NCBI RefSeq assembly: GCF_004342585.1
Contig: NZ_SLZQ01000017.1
Span: 1 to 64,000, forward strand
Direction of reading: 5' to 3'
DNA from: Paucimonas lemoignei
GTDB taxonomy: Bacteria; Pseudomonadota; Gammaproteobacteria; Burkholderiales; Burkholderiaceae_D
Length of the DNA stretch: 64,000 nucleotides
Below, piece by piece: positions 53,346 through 62,632 of this stretch. Positions within the stretch are counted from its first letter, which is position 1. Each line of letters opens with the position of its first letter. A program made the translations under genes and the position numbers. The notes beneath the pieces are model-generated. The model was not told where the DNA came from. It was given only the letters and a program-made list of their open reading frames with translations, and did not search any database.

Positions 53346-55871
53346 TTGAGCCAATATCTTTATCCAATTCCAAGCCGGGAGGAAATCCTCGGCATCCTGC
53401 GCACTTCTGCAGGTCCACAAGATGCAGATGCGATCGCTGCTGCGCTTGGCGTCAAGCCTGAAGAAATGGAAGGCTTGATGCGTCGCCTGAACGCCATGGA
53501 GCGGGACGGCCAGATCAAGCCGGATCGTCATGGCAATTACCAGTTGGCACATCAAACGAGTTTTATCGAGGGGCGCGTCAGCGGCCACCGCGAAGGTTTC
53601 GGCTTTCTCCTGCCGGACGATGGCAGCGCCGATGTCTTCCTGCCTGAGCGGGAAATGCAAAAGGTCTTGAATGGGGATCGCGTCAGGGTGCGCGTGACCG
53701 GCGTTGACCGCCGTGGTCGTCCCGAAGGCAGTATCGTGGAGGTCGTTTCCCGCGCCAATACCCATGTCATCGGGCGCTTGTTGAATGAAAACGGTGCCTG
53801 GATCGTGGCGCCCGAGGACAAGCGTATCGGTCAGGATATTTTGCTGGTCGGATCTCCAGGCAAGGCCAAGACAGGACAAGTGGTCAGCGTCGAACTGGTC
53901 GACCAGCCATCTCGCTTCAGCCAGCCTACCGGCAAGGTGGCCGAAGTGCTGGGCGATATCGACGATCCCGGCATGGAAATCGAGATCGCCGTGCGCAAGT
54001 ATGGCGTGCCGCATGAATTCTCCGATGCCGCCCTGAAGCAGGCATCCCGGCTGCCGAACGAGGTGCAGGAATCAGACCTGGTGAATCGCGTCGACCTGCG
54101 CGATGTGCCTTTGGTGACCATCGACGGCGAGGATGCGCGTGACTTCGACGATGCGGTTTATTGCGAGCCGGTGAAGATCGGCCGCAGCAATGGCTTCCGT
54201 CTGATTGTGGCGATTGCCGATGTCAGTCACTATGTCAAACCCAACGATGCCCTGGATCAGGATGCGATTGAGCGCAGCACGTCGGTGTATTTTCCGCGCA
54301 GGGTCATTCCGATGCTGCCGGAAAAGCTGTCCAACGGCCTGTGTTCGCTGAATCCACACGTCGATCGGCTGACATTGGTATGCGATGCGATCATTACCAA
54401 GAAGGGTGAAATCAAGGCGTACCAGTTCTACCCGGCTGTCATGCATTCGGCTGCACGTCTGACTTACACGGAAGTAGCCGCCGTCCTCGGCAATACCAAG
54501 GGCCCGGAAGCGGCGAAACATGCGGCACTGGTTCCGCATCTGAGTAATTTGTATGATGTTTTCAAGGCCTTGCTGACGGCCCGCCAGGCACGCGGGGCAA
54601 TCGATTTCGAAACGACGGAAACCTATATCGTCTGCAACGCCGCGGGCAAGATCGAGAAAATTCTGCCACGCACGCGCAATGATGCGCATCGCCTGATCGA
54701 AGAGTGCATGCTGGCGGCCAACGTCTGTGCCGCCGATTTGCTGCAACGGCACGAGCATCCGGGCGTGTACCGCATCCATGCCGGTCCGACCAAGGAAAAG
54801 TTGACGCAAGTCCGCAATTTCCTCAAGCAGGCCGGTCTGCATCTCGGCGGCGGCGATGAACCGTCGGCCTCCGATTATGCGGAACTGCTGCCGAAAATTA
54901 AGCTGCGTCCGGATGCGGTATTGCTGCAGACGATGCTGCTGCGTTCGATGCAACAGGCAGTCTATAGTCCGGACAATATCGGGCATTTCGGGCTCTCCTA
55001 CGAAGCCTACGCGCACTTCACCAGTCCCATCCGGCGCTATCCCGATTTGCTGACCCATCGCGCCATCAAGGCCATCCTGCAGGGCAAGCGCTATTCGCCA
55101 AAGGATATCGATACCTCCATCCTGAATACCATGCTGTCGCCGGCTGCACGCAAGGCGCAGGCGCAGGACAAGGCGGCAGGCAAGAAAAAGAGCGAAGGTG
55201 ACCTGGCGATCTGGGAAGCGCTCGGTATTCACTGCTCCGCCAACGAGCGCCGCGCCGACGAAGCCTCGCGCGATGTGGAAGCCTGGCTCAAATGCTATTT
55301 CATCCGCGACAAGCTGGGTGAGGAATTTACCGGCACCATCTCCGGCGTAGCCAGCTTCGGCATTTTCGTGCAGCTCGACCAGCTCTACATCGAGGGCTTG
55401 GTGCATGTGACCGACCTCGGTGCCGATTACTTCCAGTACGACGAGACGCGCCATGAATTGCGCGGTGAACGTACTGGCATCCGTTACCAGCTGACCGACC
55501 GCGTGACGGTGCAGGTCAGCCGGGTTGACCTGGATGCGCGCAAGATCGATTTGCGTCTGGTGCATGAGCCGGGCATCCGGACACAACTCAAAAACGAGGC
55601 CAAGCGTGCCGAAGCCGAGCACGGCCGGCAGGTCAGGGCCAAGGACATGGCGTCTGCCGACGTCAAGTCGGCCAAATCAGCAAGAAGCGGAAAAGCCGCC
55701 AAAGGCGGCAAGAGCGAGAAAGAAGCGAAATCCGCAAAATCGGCCAAGAGCCCGGCAAAGCATGCAAGCAAGCGGATCCATGCGAGCAAGAGTGGCGCTG
55801 CCAAGTCGACTCGTTCATCCCGAGCGGGCAGTGCCAGGACAGCCAGCAAATCTGCTAGAAAAAAGCGTTAA
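53346..55871 (+). CDS. rnr: Ribonuclease R
   Basis: An 841-residue 3'-5' exoribonuclease that degrades structured RNA. An N-terminal winged-helix (about 10-60), cold-shock domains (about 70-225), an RNB catalytic domain with DGEDARDFDDAVYCE (metal Asp cluster) and an S1 domain (about 690-775, GTISGVASFGIFVQL) are in order. The last 70 residues are Lys/Ser/Ala-rich repeats. The likely start is TTG 53346 (SQYLYPIPSREE is the family-like N-terminus); an ATG at 53232 would add 38 non-conserved residues. It diverges from tRNA-Leu. Confidence 0.93.
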   Translation: MSQYLYPIPSREEILGILRTSAGPQDADAIAAALGVKPEEMEGLMRRLNAMERDGQIKPDRHGNYQLAHQTSFIEGRVSGHREGFGFLLPDDGSADVFLPEREMQKVLNGDRVRVRVTGVDRRGRPEGSIVEVVSRANTHVIGRLLNENGAWIVAPEDKRIGQDILLVGSPGKAKTGQVVSVELVDQPSRFSQPTGKVAEVLGDIDDPGMEIEIAVRKYGVPHEFSDAALKQASRLPNEVQESDLVNRVDLRDVPLVTIDGEDARDFDDAVYCEPVKIGRSNGFRLIVAIADVSHYVKPNDALDQDAIERSTSVYFPRRVIPMLPEKLSNGLCSLNPHVDRLTLVCDAIITKKGEIKAYQFYPAVMHSAARLTYTEVAAVLGNTKGPEAAKHAALVPHLSNLYDVFKALLTARQARGAIDFETTETYIVCNAAGKIEKILPRTRNDAHRLIEECMLAANVCAADLLQRHEHPGVYRIHAGPTKEKLTQVRNFLKQAGLHLGGGDEPSASDYAELLPKIKLRPDAVLLQTMLLRSMQQAVYSPDNIGHFGLSYEAYAHFTSPIRRYPDLLTHRAIKAILQGKRYSPKDIDTSILNTMLSPAARKAQAQDKAAGKKKSEGDLAIWEALGIHCSANERRADEASRDVEAWLKCYFIRDKLGEEFTGTISGVASFGIFVQLDQLYIEGLVHVTDLGADYFQYDETRHELRGERTGIRYQLTDRVTVQVSRVDLDARKIDLRLVHEPGIRTQLKNEAKRAEAEHGRQVRAKDMASADVKSAKSARSGKAAKGGKSEKEAKSAKSAKSPAKHASKRIHASKSGAAKSTRSSRAGSARTASKSARKKR

Positions 55872-55874
55872 ACA

Positions 55875-56615
55875 ATGAAAAGCAAGTTGATCTTCGGCTT
55901 CCATGCCGTTACCGCGCGTCTGCGGCATGAAGCTTCCTCCGTTGAGGAAATCTATATCGATGCGTCGCGCCACGATCGCCGCATGCAGGACCTGATTCAC
56001 GCGGCCAAGGCTGCCAATATGCGCATCATCCACGCCGACGACCAGCGTCTCGACAGCATGGTCGGCACGCGCCGGCACCAGGGCGTGGTGGCCAAGGCTG
56101 GCGAACTGTCGCTGGCGCGCAATCTCGACGAACTGCTCGATGCCATCGATGGACCTCCCTTGTTGTTGATCCTCGATGGCATCACCGATCCGCACAACCT
56201 CGGCGCCTGCCTGCGCGTGGCCGATGGCGCTGGTGCTCATGCGGTCATCGCGCCGAAGGATCGCGCGGTCGGTCTGAATGCCACCGCAGCCAAGGTTGCC
56301 AGCGGCGCGGCCGAGACCGTGCCCTACATTACCGTGACCAACCTGGCGCGCACCATGCGCGAATTGAAGGAACGCGATATATGGCTGTATGGCACTTCCG
56401 ACGATGCCGAGAAGACCCTGTACCAGGCTGACATGGCAGGGCCGGCAGCAATCGTCATGGGGTCGGAAGGCGAAGGCATGCGCAGGCTGACACGGGAGAA
56501 CTGCGATGTCCTGGTAAGCATTCCCATGTTCGGCTCAGTGGAAAGCCTGAACGTGTCGGTTGCCTCGGGCGTTTGTCTCTATGAGGCGCGGCGCCAGCGC
56601 ATGGCTAAGGCGTAA
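55875..56615 (+). CDS. rlmB: 23S rRNA (guanosine-2251-2'-O)-methyltransferase RlmB
   Basis: A 246-residue SPOUT (TrmH-like) methyltransferase. The N-terminal substrate-binding domain ([13 protein letters not shown]) is followed by motif 1 ([18 protein letters not shown]), motif 2 ([13 protein letters not shown]) and motif 3 ([18 protein letters not shown]). It follows rnr by 3 bases, a widespread pairing. Confidence 0.95.
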   Translation: MKSKLIFGFHAVTARLRHEASSVEEIYIDASRHDRRMQDLIHAAKAANMRIIHADDQRLDSMVGTRRHQGVVAKAGELSLARNLDELLDAIDGPPLLLILDGITDPHNLGACLRVADGAGAHAVIAPKDRAVGLNATAAKVASGAAETVPYITVTNLARTMRELKERDIWLYGTSDDAEKTLYQADMAGPAAIVMGSEGEGMRRLTRENCDVLVSIPMFGSVESLNVSVASGVCLYEARRQRMAKA

Positions 56616-56709
56616 TCCGGGCAAACAAGCCGGGTTTACCTGCAGGGCTTCGGCGCAAGTTTGTCCGTTGCGCTACCATTACGTTTCCGAGTAACCATAT
56701 CCGCTTTTT

Positions 56710-57459
56710 ATGTTCAGCCGCCTGCGTGAAGACATCGCCAGCATCATCGAACGTGACCCTGCCGCCCGCTCGGCTTGGGAGGTGCTGACCTGTTATCCGG
56801 GGCTTCATGCGCTGATCATGCATCGCCGGGCCAACTGGTGCTGGCGTCACGGTCTGAAATGGCTGGGGCGTTTCATTTCGCACCTGGCGCGGATCATCAC
56901 CGGCATCGAAATCCATCCGGGGGCGACGATCGGCCGGCGTGTCTTCATCGATCATGGCTTCGGCGTGGTCATTGGCGAGACGGCGGAGATCGGTGACGAC
57001 TGCACCATCTACCAGGGCGTGACCCTGGGCGGCACTTCGCTTTCCAAGGGCGCCAAGCGCCATCCGACGCTGGAACGCGGCGTGATCGTCAGTGCCGGCG
57101 CCAAGGTGCTGGGCAGCTTCACGGTCGGCGAAGGCGCGAAGATCGGTTCCAACGCCGTCGTGGTGAAGGAAGTGCCGGCAGGAGCGACTGCGGTGGGTAT
57201 TCCTGCCCGTATCATCCAGAAAGACATGGAGACCAGTCGCGATGAAGCGGCGGCACGGATGTTCGCGGCCTATGGTTTGACTGCCGCAGCCGATGATCCG
57301 CTGTCCAAGGCCTTGCACGGCTTGATCGACAATGCCGCGACCCAGGAACTGCAGGTGCTGAAGATCGTTGAAGCCTTGCGGCGTGCCGGGATTTCCTGTG
57401 AGTTGCTGCCGGGTCTCGAGAAGTTCGATCCGGAGCAACTCAACAAGCTGGTCGGCTGA
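56710..57459 (+). CDS. cysE: Serine O-acetyltransferase
   Basis: A 249-residue enzyme making O-acetylserine for cysteine synthesis. The N-terminal helical region ([18 protein letters not shown]) precedes a left-handed beta-helix with hexapeptide repeats ([22 protein letters not shown]; the catalytic DHGFG), then a C-terminal tail. Convergent with lpxH, separated by a hairpin. cysS lies 2 kb downstream. Confidence 0.93.
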   Translation: MFSRLREDIASIIERDPAARSAWEVLTCYPGLHALIMHRRANWCWRHGLKWLGRFISHLARIITGIEIHPGATIGRRVFIDHGFGVVIGETAEIGDDCTIYQGVTLGGTSLSKGAKRHPTLERGVIVSAGAKVLGSFTVGEGAKIGSNAVVVKEVPAGATAVGIPARIIQKDMETSRDEAAARMFAAYGLTAAADDPLSKALHGLIDNAATQELQVLKIVEALRRAGISCELLPGLEKFDPEQLNKLVG

Positions 57460-57462
57460 TCA

Positions 57463-57492
57463 AGAGCGCCATCGGTATTCAGATGGCGCTCT
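57463..57492. terminator. Bidirectional hairpin between cysE and lpxH
   Basis: The perfect 11-bp stem AGAGCGCCATC/GATGGCGCTCT with an 8-base loop lies between two convergent stops. No T-run follows, so strength is uncertain. Confidence 0.75.
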
Positions 57493-57500
57493 ACATTAAC

Positions 57501-58298
57501 TCACTCTGTTAGTTCGCGGCCATCCAGGCCGATGCGGTGGATCGCGCCATCTGCGGTGATGGCAATCCATCCGCCGCGCGGCGACTCGATATCACAATCC
57601 CAGTCCGGCAAGACGTAGCGTTGGCGTTCGCCTTTTGGAGATGCATATCTGTGAAGGGCAGGGCGGTGCGTATGCCCATGGATCATCAGTTCAGCTTCGC
57701 TGGCGTCGAACAATTCATCAATCGCTTTTGCGTTGACATCCATGATCTCGTAGGATTTTTCGCTATTGGCCGCGCGGCTCTGGTCGCGCATGCCGGCGAT
57801 GATGGCCTTGCGTTGCGCCAGGGGCATGGATAGAAATTGCTGCTGCCATTGCGGCTGGCGTACCTGCGTACGGAATGCCATGTAGCCGGCGTCATCGGTG
57901 CACTGGGCATCGCCATGGACCAGCACCAGTCGATGGCCGCCGATATTCGTGACGTAGGGCTCATCCAGCAAGGTGGCGCCCGTGGCGCTGGCAAAATCTT
58001 TCGACACCAGGAAATCGCGGTTGCCGCCTACCCAGAACAAGGCTACTCCGGCATCGCTAAGTCGCCGGAGCGCAGTAGTTATTTGCTGCAGGTATGGGGT
58101 TTCCAGGTCGTCGTCACCCGCCCAGTACTCGAACAGGTCGCCCAGGAGATAAACCTGGCGTGCACGGCTGGCATGATGCTGCAGAAAACCGAGAAACGTT
58201 TCGGTGGTTTTCGGCATGGATTCCTGCAGGTGGACGTCAGAAACAAAAAGCGCAACCGTTTCTGGTTGCGCTGCATTGGCCTGATAAGAATCAGTCAT
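57501..58298 (-). CDS. lpxH: UDP-2,3-diacylglucosamine diphosphatase LpxH
   Basis: A 265-residue metallophosphoesterase of lipid A biosynthesis. Motifs LFVSDVHLQ, LGDLFEYWAGDD, GGNRDFLV, LVHGDAQCTDD and HGHTHRPA provide the dinuclear Mn site. Located at the membrane face of the cytoplasm. It follows ppiB by 27 bases on the minus strand and is probably co-transcribed. Confidence 0.95.
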   Translation of the reverse strand: MTDSYQANAAQPETVALFVSDVHLQESMPKTTETFLGFLQHHASRARQVYLLGDLFEYWAGDDDLETPYLQQITTALRRLSDAGVALFWVGGNRDFLVSKDFASATGATLLDEPYVTNIGGHRLVLVHGDAQCTDDAGYMAFRTQVRQPQWQQQFLSMPLAQRKAIIAGMRDQSRAANSEKSYEIMDVNAKAIDELFDASEAELMIHGHTHRPALHRYASPKGERQRYVLPDWDCDIESPRGGWIAITADGAIHRIGLDGRELTE

Positions 58299-58325
58299 TG
58301 AGAGAGTATCCAGAAAGTCAGGCTC

Positions 58326-58814
58326 TTAAACGATTTCAGCTTTCTCGATCACGACATTTTCAACCGGTACATCCGAGTGCATGCCGGCACGGCCAGTCTT
58401 GACCGACTTGATCTTGTCGACGACATCCTGGCCTTCGGTGACCTTGCCAAACACGCAGTAACCCCAGCCGTCCTGGCCCGGATAGTCGAGGAAGCTGTTG
58501 TTCTTGATGTTGATGAAGAATTGTGCCGAGGCCGAATGCGGCGCCGAGGTGCGGGCCATGGCGATGGAATAGGCTTCGTTCTTCAAGCCGTTCTTGGCTT
58601 CGTTCTCGATCGGGTCCTTGGTCGGTTTTTGTTTCATGCCAGGCTCGAAACCGCCGCCCTGGATCATGAAGCCATCGATGACGCGATGGAATATGGTGCC
58701 GTCATAGTGGCCGTCGCGCACATAGGAGAGGAAGTTCTCCACGGTTTTCGGCGCTTTTTCCGCGTCGAGTTCGAGCTTGATCTTGCCGTGATTGGTGGTG
58801 AGGATGACAGCCAT
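58326..58814 (-). CDS. ppiB: Cytosolic cyclophilin-type peptidyl-prolyl isomerase
   Basis: A 162-residue isomerase without a signal peptide. The cyclophilin core has [17 protein letters not shown] (catalytic Arg in FHR) and [12 protein letters not shown]. It is closely similar (about two thirds identical by eye) to the exported copy directly upstream, so the two come from a tandem duplication. AAGGATC precedes the ATG. Confidence 0.95.
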   Translation of the reverse strand: MAVILTTNHGKIKLELDAEKAPKTVENFLSYVRDGHYDGTIFHRVIDGFMIQGGGFEPGMKQKPTKDPIENEAKNGLKNEAYSIAMARTSAPHSASAQFFINIKNNSFLDYPGQDGWGYCVFGKVTEGQDVVDKIKSVKTGRAGMHSDVPVENVVIEKAEIV

Positions 58815-58850
58815 GATGGATCCTTGTTGAATGGTTACTGGAAAATACCG

Positions 58851-59456
58851 TTATTTGACAACGCTCGCCGATTCAATGATCACCGGCGTCGTCGGTACAT
58901 TTTGGTGAAAACCTTTGTTACCGGTCGGGACTGTCTTGATCTTGTCGACGACGTCCTTACCCTTCACGACCTTGCCGAAAACGGCATAGCCCCAGCCATC
59001 CTGGCCCGGATAGTTAAGGAAATCGTTGTCTTTGGTATTAATGAAGAATTGCGCGGAAGCCGAATGGGGCGCTGAAGTGCGGGCCATGGCAACCGTGTAG
59101 GCATCGTTCTTCAAGCCGTTCTTGGCTTCGTTTTCGATGGGCGCGCGGGTGGGCTTTTGCGTCATATCCTTGTCGAAGCCGCCGCCCTGGATCATGAAGT
59201 TCTCGATCACCCGATGAAAGATGGTGCCGGAGTAATGGCCGCTTTTGACATACTGCAGGAAGTTTTCCACGGTTTTGGGAGCTTTGCCCGCGTTCAATTC
59301 CAGTACGATATCGCCCATGCTGGTCTTCAGCAAAACTTGGGGATTGGCCGAAGCGGCGGTTTTTTCCGCCTTGTCGGCCGCCTGGACCGTCAAGGCGGAA
59401 GTGGCCAGCAGGATGCCGGAAAAGAATTTGAGCAGTCGACGACGGGTTGCTTGCAT
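58851..59456 (-). CDS. ppiA: Periplasmic cyclophilin-type peptidyl-prolyl isomerase
   Basis: A 201-residue exported isomerase. A twin-Arg-like basic N-terminus ([15 protein letters not shown]) and hydrophobic core form a signal peptide ending near residue 27 (VQA|AD). The cyclophilin domain has [17 protein letters not shown] and [12 protein letters not shown]. The ATG at 59456 follows AAAGGA; an ATG six codons upstream is possible. It lies 36 bases before ppiB. Confidence 0.93.
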   Translation of the reverse strand: MQATRRRLLKFFSGILLATSALTVQAADKAEKTAASANPQVLLKTSMGDIVLELNAGKAPKTVENFLQYVKSGHYSGTIFHRVIENFMIQGGGFDKDMTQKPTRAPIENEAKNGLKNDAYTVAMARTSAPHSASAQFFINTKDNDFLNYPGQDGWGYAVFGKVVKGKDVVDKIKTVPTGNKGFHQNVPTTPVIIESASVVK

Positions 59457-59570
59457 GGGTCTATCCTTTTTCATCGATGTTATACTGCGGCGAAACCAAG
59501 CATTTTAACAAATTAAGTTTTATTCTAGTGTCCGGCGGCACACAGAACTCCCGGTCTCAACTATATCCCC

Positions 59571-60959
59571 ATGACTGCACTGAAGATCTACAACACGCTG
59601 GCGCGTGAAAAGCAGGCTTTTTCTCCGATTGAACCTGGCAAGGTGCGCATGTATGTCTGCGGCATGACCGTCTACGACTATTGCCACCTCGGACACGCTC
59701 GGGTGATGGTGGTGTTCGACATGGTCCAGCGCTGGCTGCGCGCTTCCGGTTACGACGTCACCTATGTGCGCAACATTACCGACATCGACGACAAGATCAT
59801 CAAGCGCGCCGTCGAAAATGGCGAAACGATTTCGCAGCTGACCACGCGCTTCATCGCGGCCATGGACGAGGACGCCGCGGCGCTTGGCGTGCAAAAGCCC
59901 GATCACGAACCGCGAGCCACGGCGTATGTTCCACAAATGCTTTCCCTGATCGGCCAGCTTGAGAAAAAAGGCCTGGCTTACCGGGCGGCCGATGGCGACG
60001 TCAACTATTCGGTCCACGATTTCCCCGGTTACGGCAAACTGTCCGGCAAGTCACTCGACGACTTGCGTGCCGGCGAGCGCGTCGACGTCAATACCGGCAA
60101 GCGCGATCCGCTCGACTTCGTCTTGTGGAAAGCCGCCAAGGAATCCGAGCCGGAGGAGGTGAAGTGGTCCTCTCCCTGGGGTACGGGCCGTCCAGGCTGG
60201 CATATCGAATGCTCGGCCATGTCCTGCGACCTGCTGGGCGAGCATTTCGATATCCATGGTGGCGGCGCCGATTTGCAATTCCCTCACCACGAGAATGAAA
60301 TCGCCCAGTCTGAAGGCGCGCATGGCGGCCAGTTCGTCAATTACTGGATGCACAATGGCTTTGTGCGTGTGGACAATGAAAAGATGTCCAAGTCGCTCGG
60401 CAACTTTTTCACGATCCGCGACGTGCTGAAGAAGTACGATGCCGAGGTGGTGCGCTTCTTCATTTTGCGCGCGCATTATCGCAGTCCGTTGAACTATTCC
60501 GATGCCCATCTCGACGATGCGCGCGGGGCGCTTACCCGTCTCTATACGGCCCTGAAGGACGTGTCTGGCGACGGTGCTGCCCTCGACCGCGATGAAATTC
60601 ATGCGCAGCGCTTTGCCGATGCCTTGAACGATGACTTCAATACGCCGCTGGCGATCGCCGCGCTGTTCGAGCTGGCCAATGAAGTCAACAAGACCAAATC
60701 GGCGGCTCTGGCACGTCAGCTCAAGGCGCTGGGTAATATCCTCGGTTTGCTGGAACGCGAGCCGCAGCAATTCCTCCATGGTTCTGCTGGTGGCGACGCC
60801 ACTGCCGAAGCCGCCATCCTTGCTCGCATCGAAGCGCGTGCCGCAGCCAAAAAAGCAAAGAACTTTGCCGAGGCAGACCGCCTGCGCGCCGAATTGCTGG
60901 CTGAAGGCATCGTCCTGGAAGACAAGCCGGGCGGCGTGACGGAATGGCGAAAGGCATAA
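59571..60959 (+). CDS. cysS: Cysteinyl-tRNA synthetase
   Basis: A 462-residue class I synthetase. The HIGH motif is CHLGHARV, the zinc site starts at the Cys in YVCGMTVYD with ECSAMSCD and the HHENEIAQ pair, and the signature KMSKSLGN is intact. It diverges from ppiA, with 114 bases between starts, and overlaps or abuts the AlkA-type gene. Confidence 0.96.
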   Translation: MTALKIYNTLAREKQAFSPIEPGKVRMYVCGMTVYDYCHLGHARVMVVFDMVQRWLRASGYDVTYVRNITDIDDKIIKRAVENGETISQLTTRFIAAMDEDAAALGVQKPDHEPRATAYVPQMLSLIGQLEKKGLAYRAADGDVNYSVHDFPGYGKLSGKSLDDLRAGERVDVNTGKRDPLDFVLWKAAKESEPEEVKWSSPWGTGRPGWHIECSAMSCDLLGEHFDIHGGGADLQFPHHENEIAQSEGAHGGQFVNYWMHNGFVRVDNEKMSKSLGNFFTIRDVLKKYDAEVVRFFILRAHYRSPLNYSDAHLDDARGALTRLYTALKDVSGDGAALDRDEIHAQRFADALNDDFNTPLAIAALFELANEVNKTKSAALARQLKALGNILGLLEREPQQFLHGSAGGDATAEAAILARIEARAAAKKAKNFAEADRLRAELLAEGIVLEDKPGGVTEWRKA

Positions 60960-60964
60960 GCGGC

Positions 60965-61612
60965 ATGGCCAAAGCAACAGCTGTAGAAGCGCGCGTATTC
61001 ATTCCTGAATACTGGGAAGAGGCCAAGACCGAACTGATGAGGCGCGACCGCATCATGCGCCGCCTGATCCCTCAGTTTGGCGATATGCACCTGGTCAGTC
61101 GCGGCGACCCGTTCACGACCCTGGCGCGCTCCGTCATCGGCCAGCAGATTTCAGTGAAGGCAGCCGATGCCATTTGGGCACGCTTTGTTGCGGCGTGTCC
61201 AAAAGTTACTCCTGCGCAAGTTTTGAAGGCAGGCGAAACCTTGGCCGGCTGTGGATTGTCCAAGCGAAAAACCGAGTATCTCCTTGATTTGGCAACACAT
61301 TTTAAGGAAAAAAAGGTCCATGCCGACCAGTGGGCGAGCATGGAAGATGAAGCGGTTATCGCTGAATTGATCCAGATTCGTGGTATCGGGCGCTGGACAG
61401 CGGAGATGTTTTTGATATTTAATCTGCTCCGACCCAATATTTTGCCTTTGGATGACCTTGGGTTGCTTAAAGGCATTAGTATTAATTATTTCTCTGGAGA
61501 ACCAGTTTCACGCAGCGATGCGCGCGAAGTGGCCGCCAACTGGGCGCCCTGGTGTACGGTAGCAACCTGGTATCTGTGGCGCAGTCTGGCGCCGGTGCCG
61601 GTGGAATACTGA
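60965..61612 (+). CDS. DNA-3-methyladenine glycosylase, AlkA/HhH-GPD type
   Basis: A 215-residue base-excision repair glycosylase lacking the N-terminal domain of E. coli AlkA. The helix-hairpin-helix is ELIQIRGIGRWTAEMFLIF and the catalytic Asp lies in ILPLDDLGLLKG. The ATG at 60965 is 5 bases after the cysS stop; an ATG at 60944 inside cysS is an alternative. Probably co-transcribed with accA and tilS. Confidence 0.9.
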   Translation: MAKATAVEARVFIPEYWEEAKTELMRRDRIMRRLIPQFGDMHLVSRGDPFTTLARSVIGQQISVKAADAIWARFVAACPKVTPAQVLKAGETLAGCGLSKRKTEYLLDLATHFKEKKVHADQWASMEDEAVIAELIQIRGIGRWTAEMFLIFNLLRPNILPLDDLGLLKGISINYFSGEPVSRSDAREVAANWAPWCTVATWYLWRSLAPVPVEY

Positions 61613-61654
61613 TCCGGAATTACATGATCCCGTGTTGAACACGAAGGGAACACG

Positions 61655-62629
61655 ATGAGTAAAACAACTTTCCTCAGCTTCGAGCAGCCGATTGCCGAGC
61701 TGGATACCAAGATCGAAGAGCTGCGCTTTGTCCAGGACGATTCCGCCGTTGATATTTCCGAAGAAATCGAGCGCCTGGCAAAGAAAAGCGAACAGCTGAC
61801 CAAGGACATTTACGCCAAGCTGACGCCCTGGCAGGTGTCGCAGATCTCGCGCCATCCGCAGCGTCCTTACACCATGGATTACGTGAACGAGATCTTCACG
61901 GATTTCCACGAGCTGCACGGCGACCGTAGCTTTGCCGACGATCTTTCCATCGTCGGTGGCCTGGCGCGCTTTAATGGCCAGGCTTGCATGATCATCGGCC
62001 ACCAGAAAGGGCGCGATACGAAAGAGCGCGCCATGCGCAACTTCGGCATGCCCAAGCCGGAAGGCTACCGCAAGGCCCTGCGCCTGATGAAGCTGGCGGA
62101 AAAATTCAATCTGCCTATCTTTACCTTTGTCGATACCCCGGGCGCATTCCCCGGCATCGATGCGGAAGAGCGCGGCCAGTCCGAAGCCATCGGTCACAAT
62201 ATCTACGCGATGGCCGAGCTGAAGGTGCCCATCATCTCCACCATCATCGGCGAAGGCGGTTCCGGCGGCGCGCTGGCGATTGCCGTGGCCGACTCCGTGC
62301 TGATGCTGCAGTACTCGACCTATTCAGTGATTTCGCCGGAAGGTTGCGCCTCGATCCTGTGGAAGACTGCCGAGCGTGCGTCCGACGCGGCCGACGCGCT
62401 GGGTTTGACCGCACATCGCCTGAAAGCGATCGGACTGATCGACAAGATCATCAACGAGCCTCTCGGCGGCGCGCACCGCGATCCGAAGCAGATGGCCGTG
62501 ATGTTGAAGCGCGCGCTGGCGGATTCGCTGCGCCAGTTCCAGGGCATGAAGCCGAAAGAACTGCTGGCTGCTCGCCATGAGAAGCTGATGAGCTACGGTA
62601 AATTCAAGGAAACCACGCCGCGAGATTAA
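61655..62629 (+). CDS. accA: Acetyl-CoA carboxylase carboxyltransferase subunit alpha
   Basis: A 324-residue subunit of the enzyme that commits acetyl-CoA to fatty-acid synthesis. The crotonase-like fold shows [35 protein letters not shown] and [15 protein letters not shown] (oxyanion glycine motif). The beta subunit gene accD is not in this window. Only 3 bases separate it from tilS. Confidence 0.96.
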   Translation: MSKTTFLSFEQPIAELDTKIEELRFVQDDSAVDISEEIERLAKKSEQLTKDIYAKLTPWQVSQISRHPQRPYTMDYVNEIFTDFHELHGDRSFADDLSIVGGLARFNGQACMIIGHQKGRDTKERAMRNFGMPKPEGYRKALRLMKLAEKFNLPIFTFVDTPGAFPGIDAEERGQSEAIGHNIYAMAELKVPIISTIIGEGGSGGALAIAVADSVLMLQYSTYSVISPEGCASILWKTAERASDAADALGLTAHRLKAIGLIDKIINEPLGGAHRDPKQMAVMLKRALADSLRQFQGMKPKELLAARHEKLMSYGKFKETTPRD

Positions 62630-62632
62630 GGA

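Noticed and set aside
54072-55622. 516-residue minus-strand frame opposite rnr
   Set aside because: Antisense shadow of the RNase R frame with no family features.
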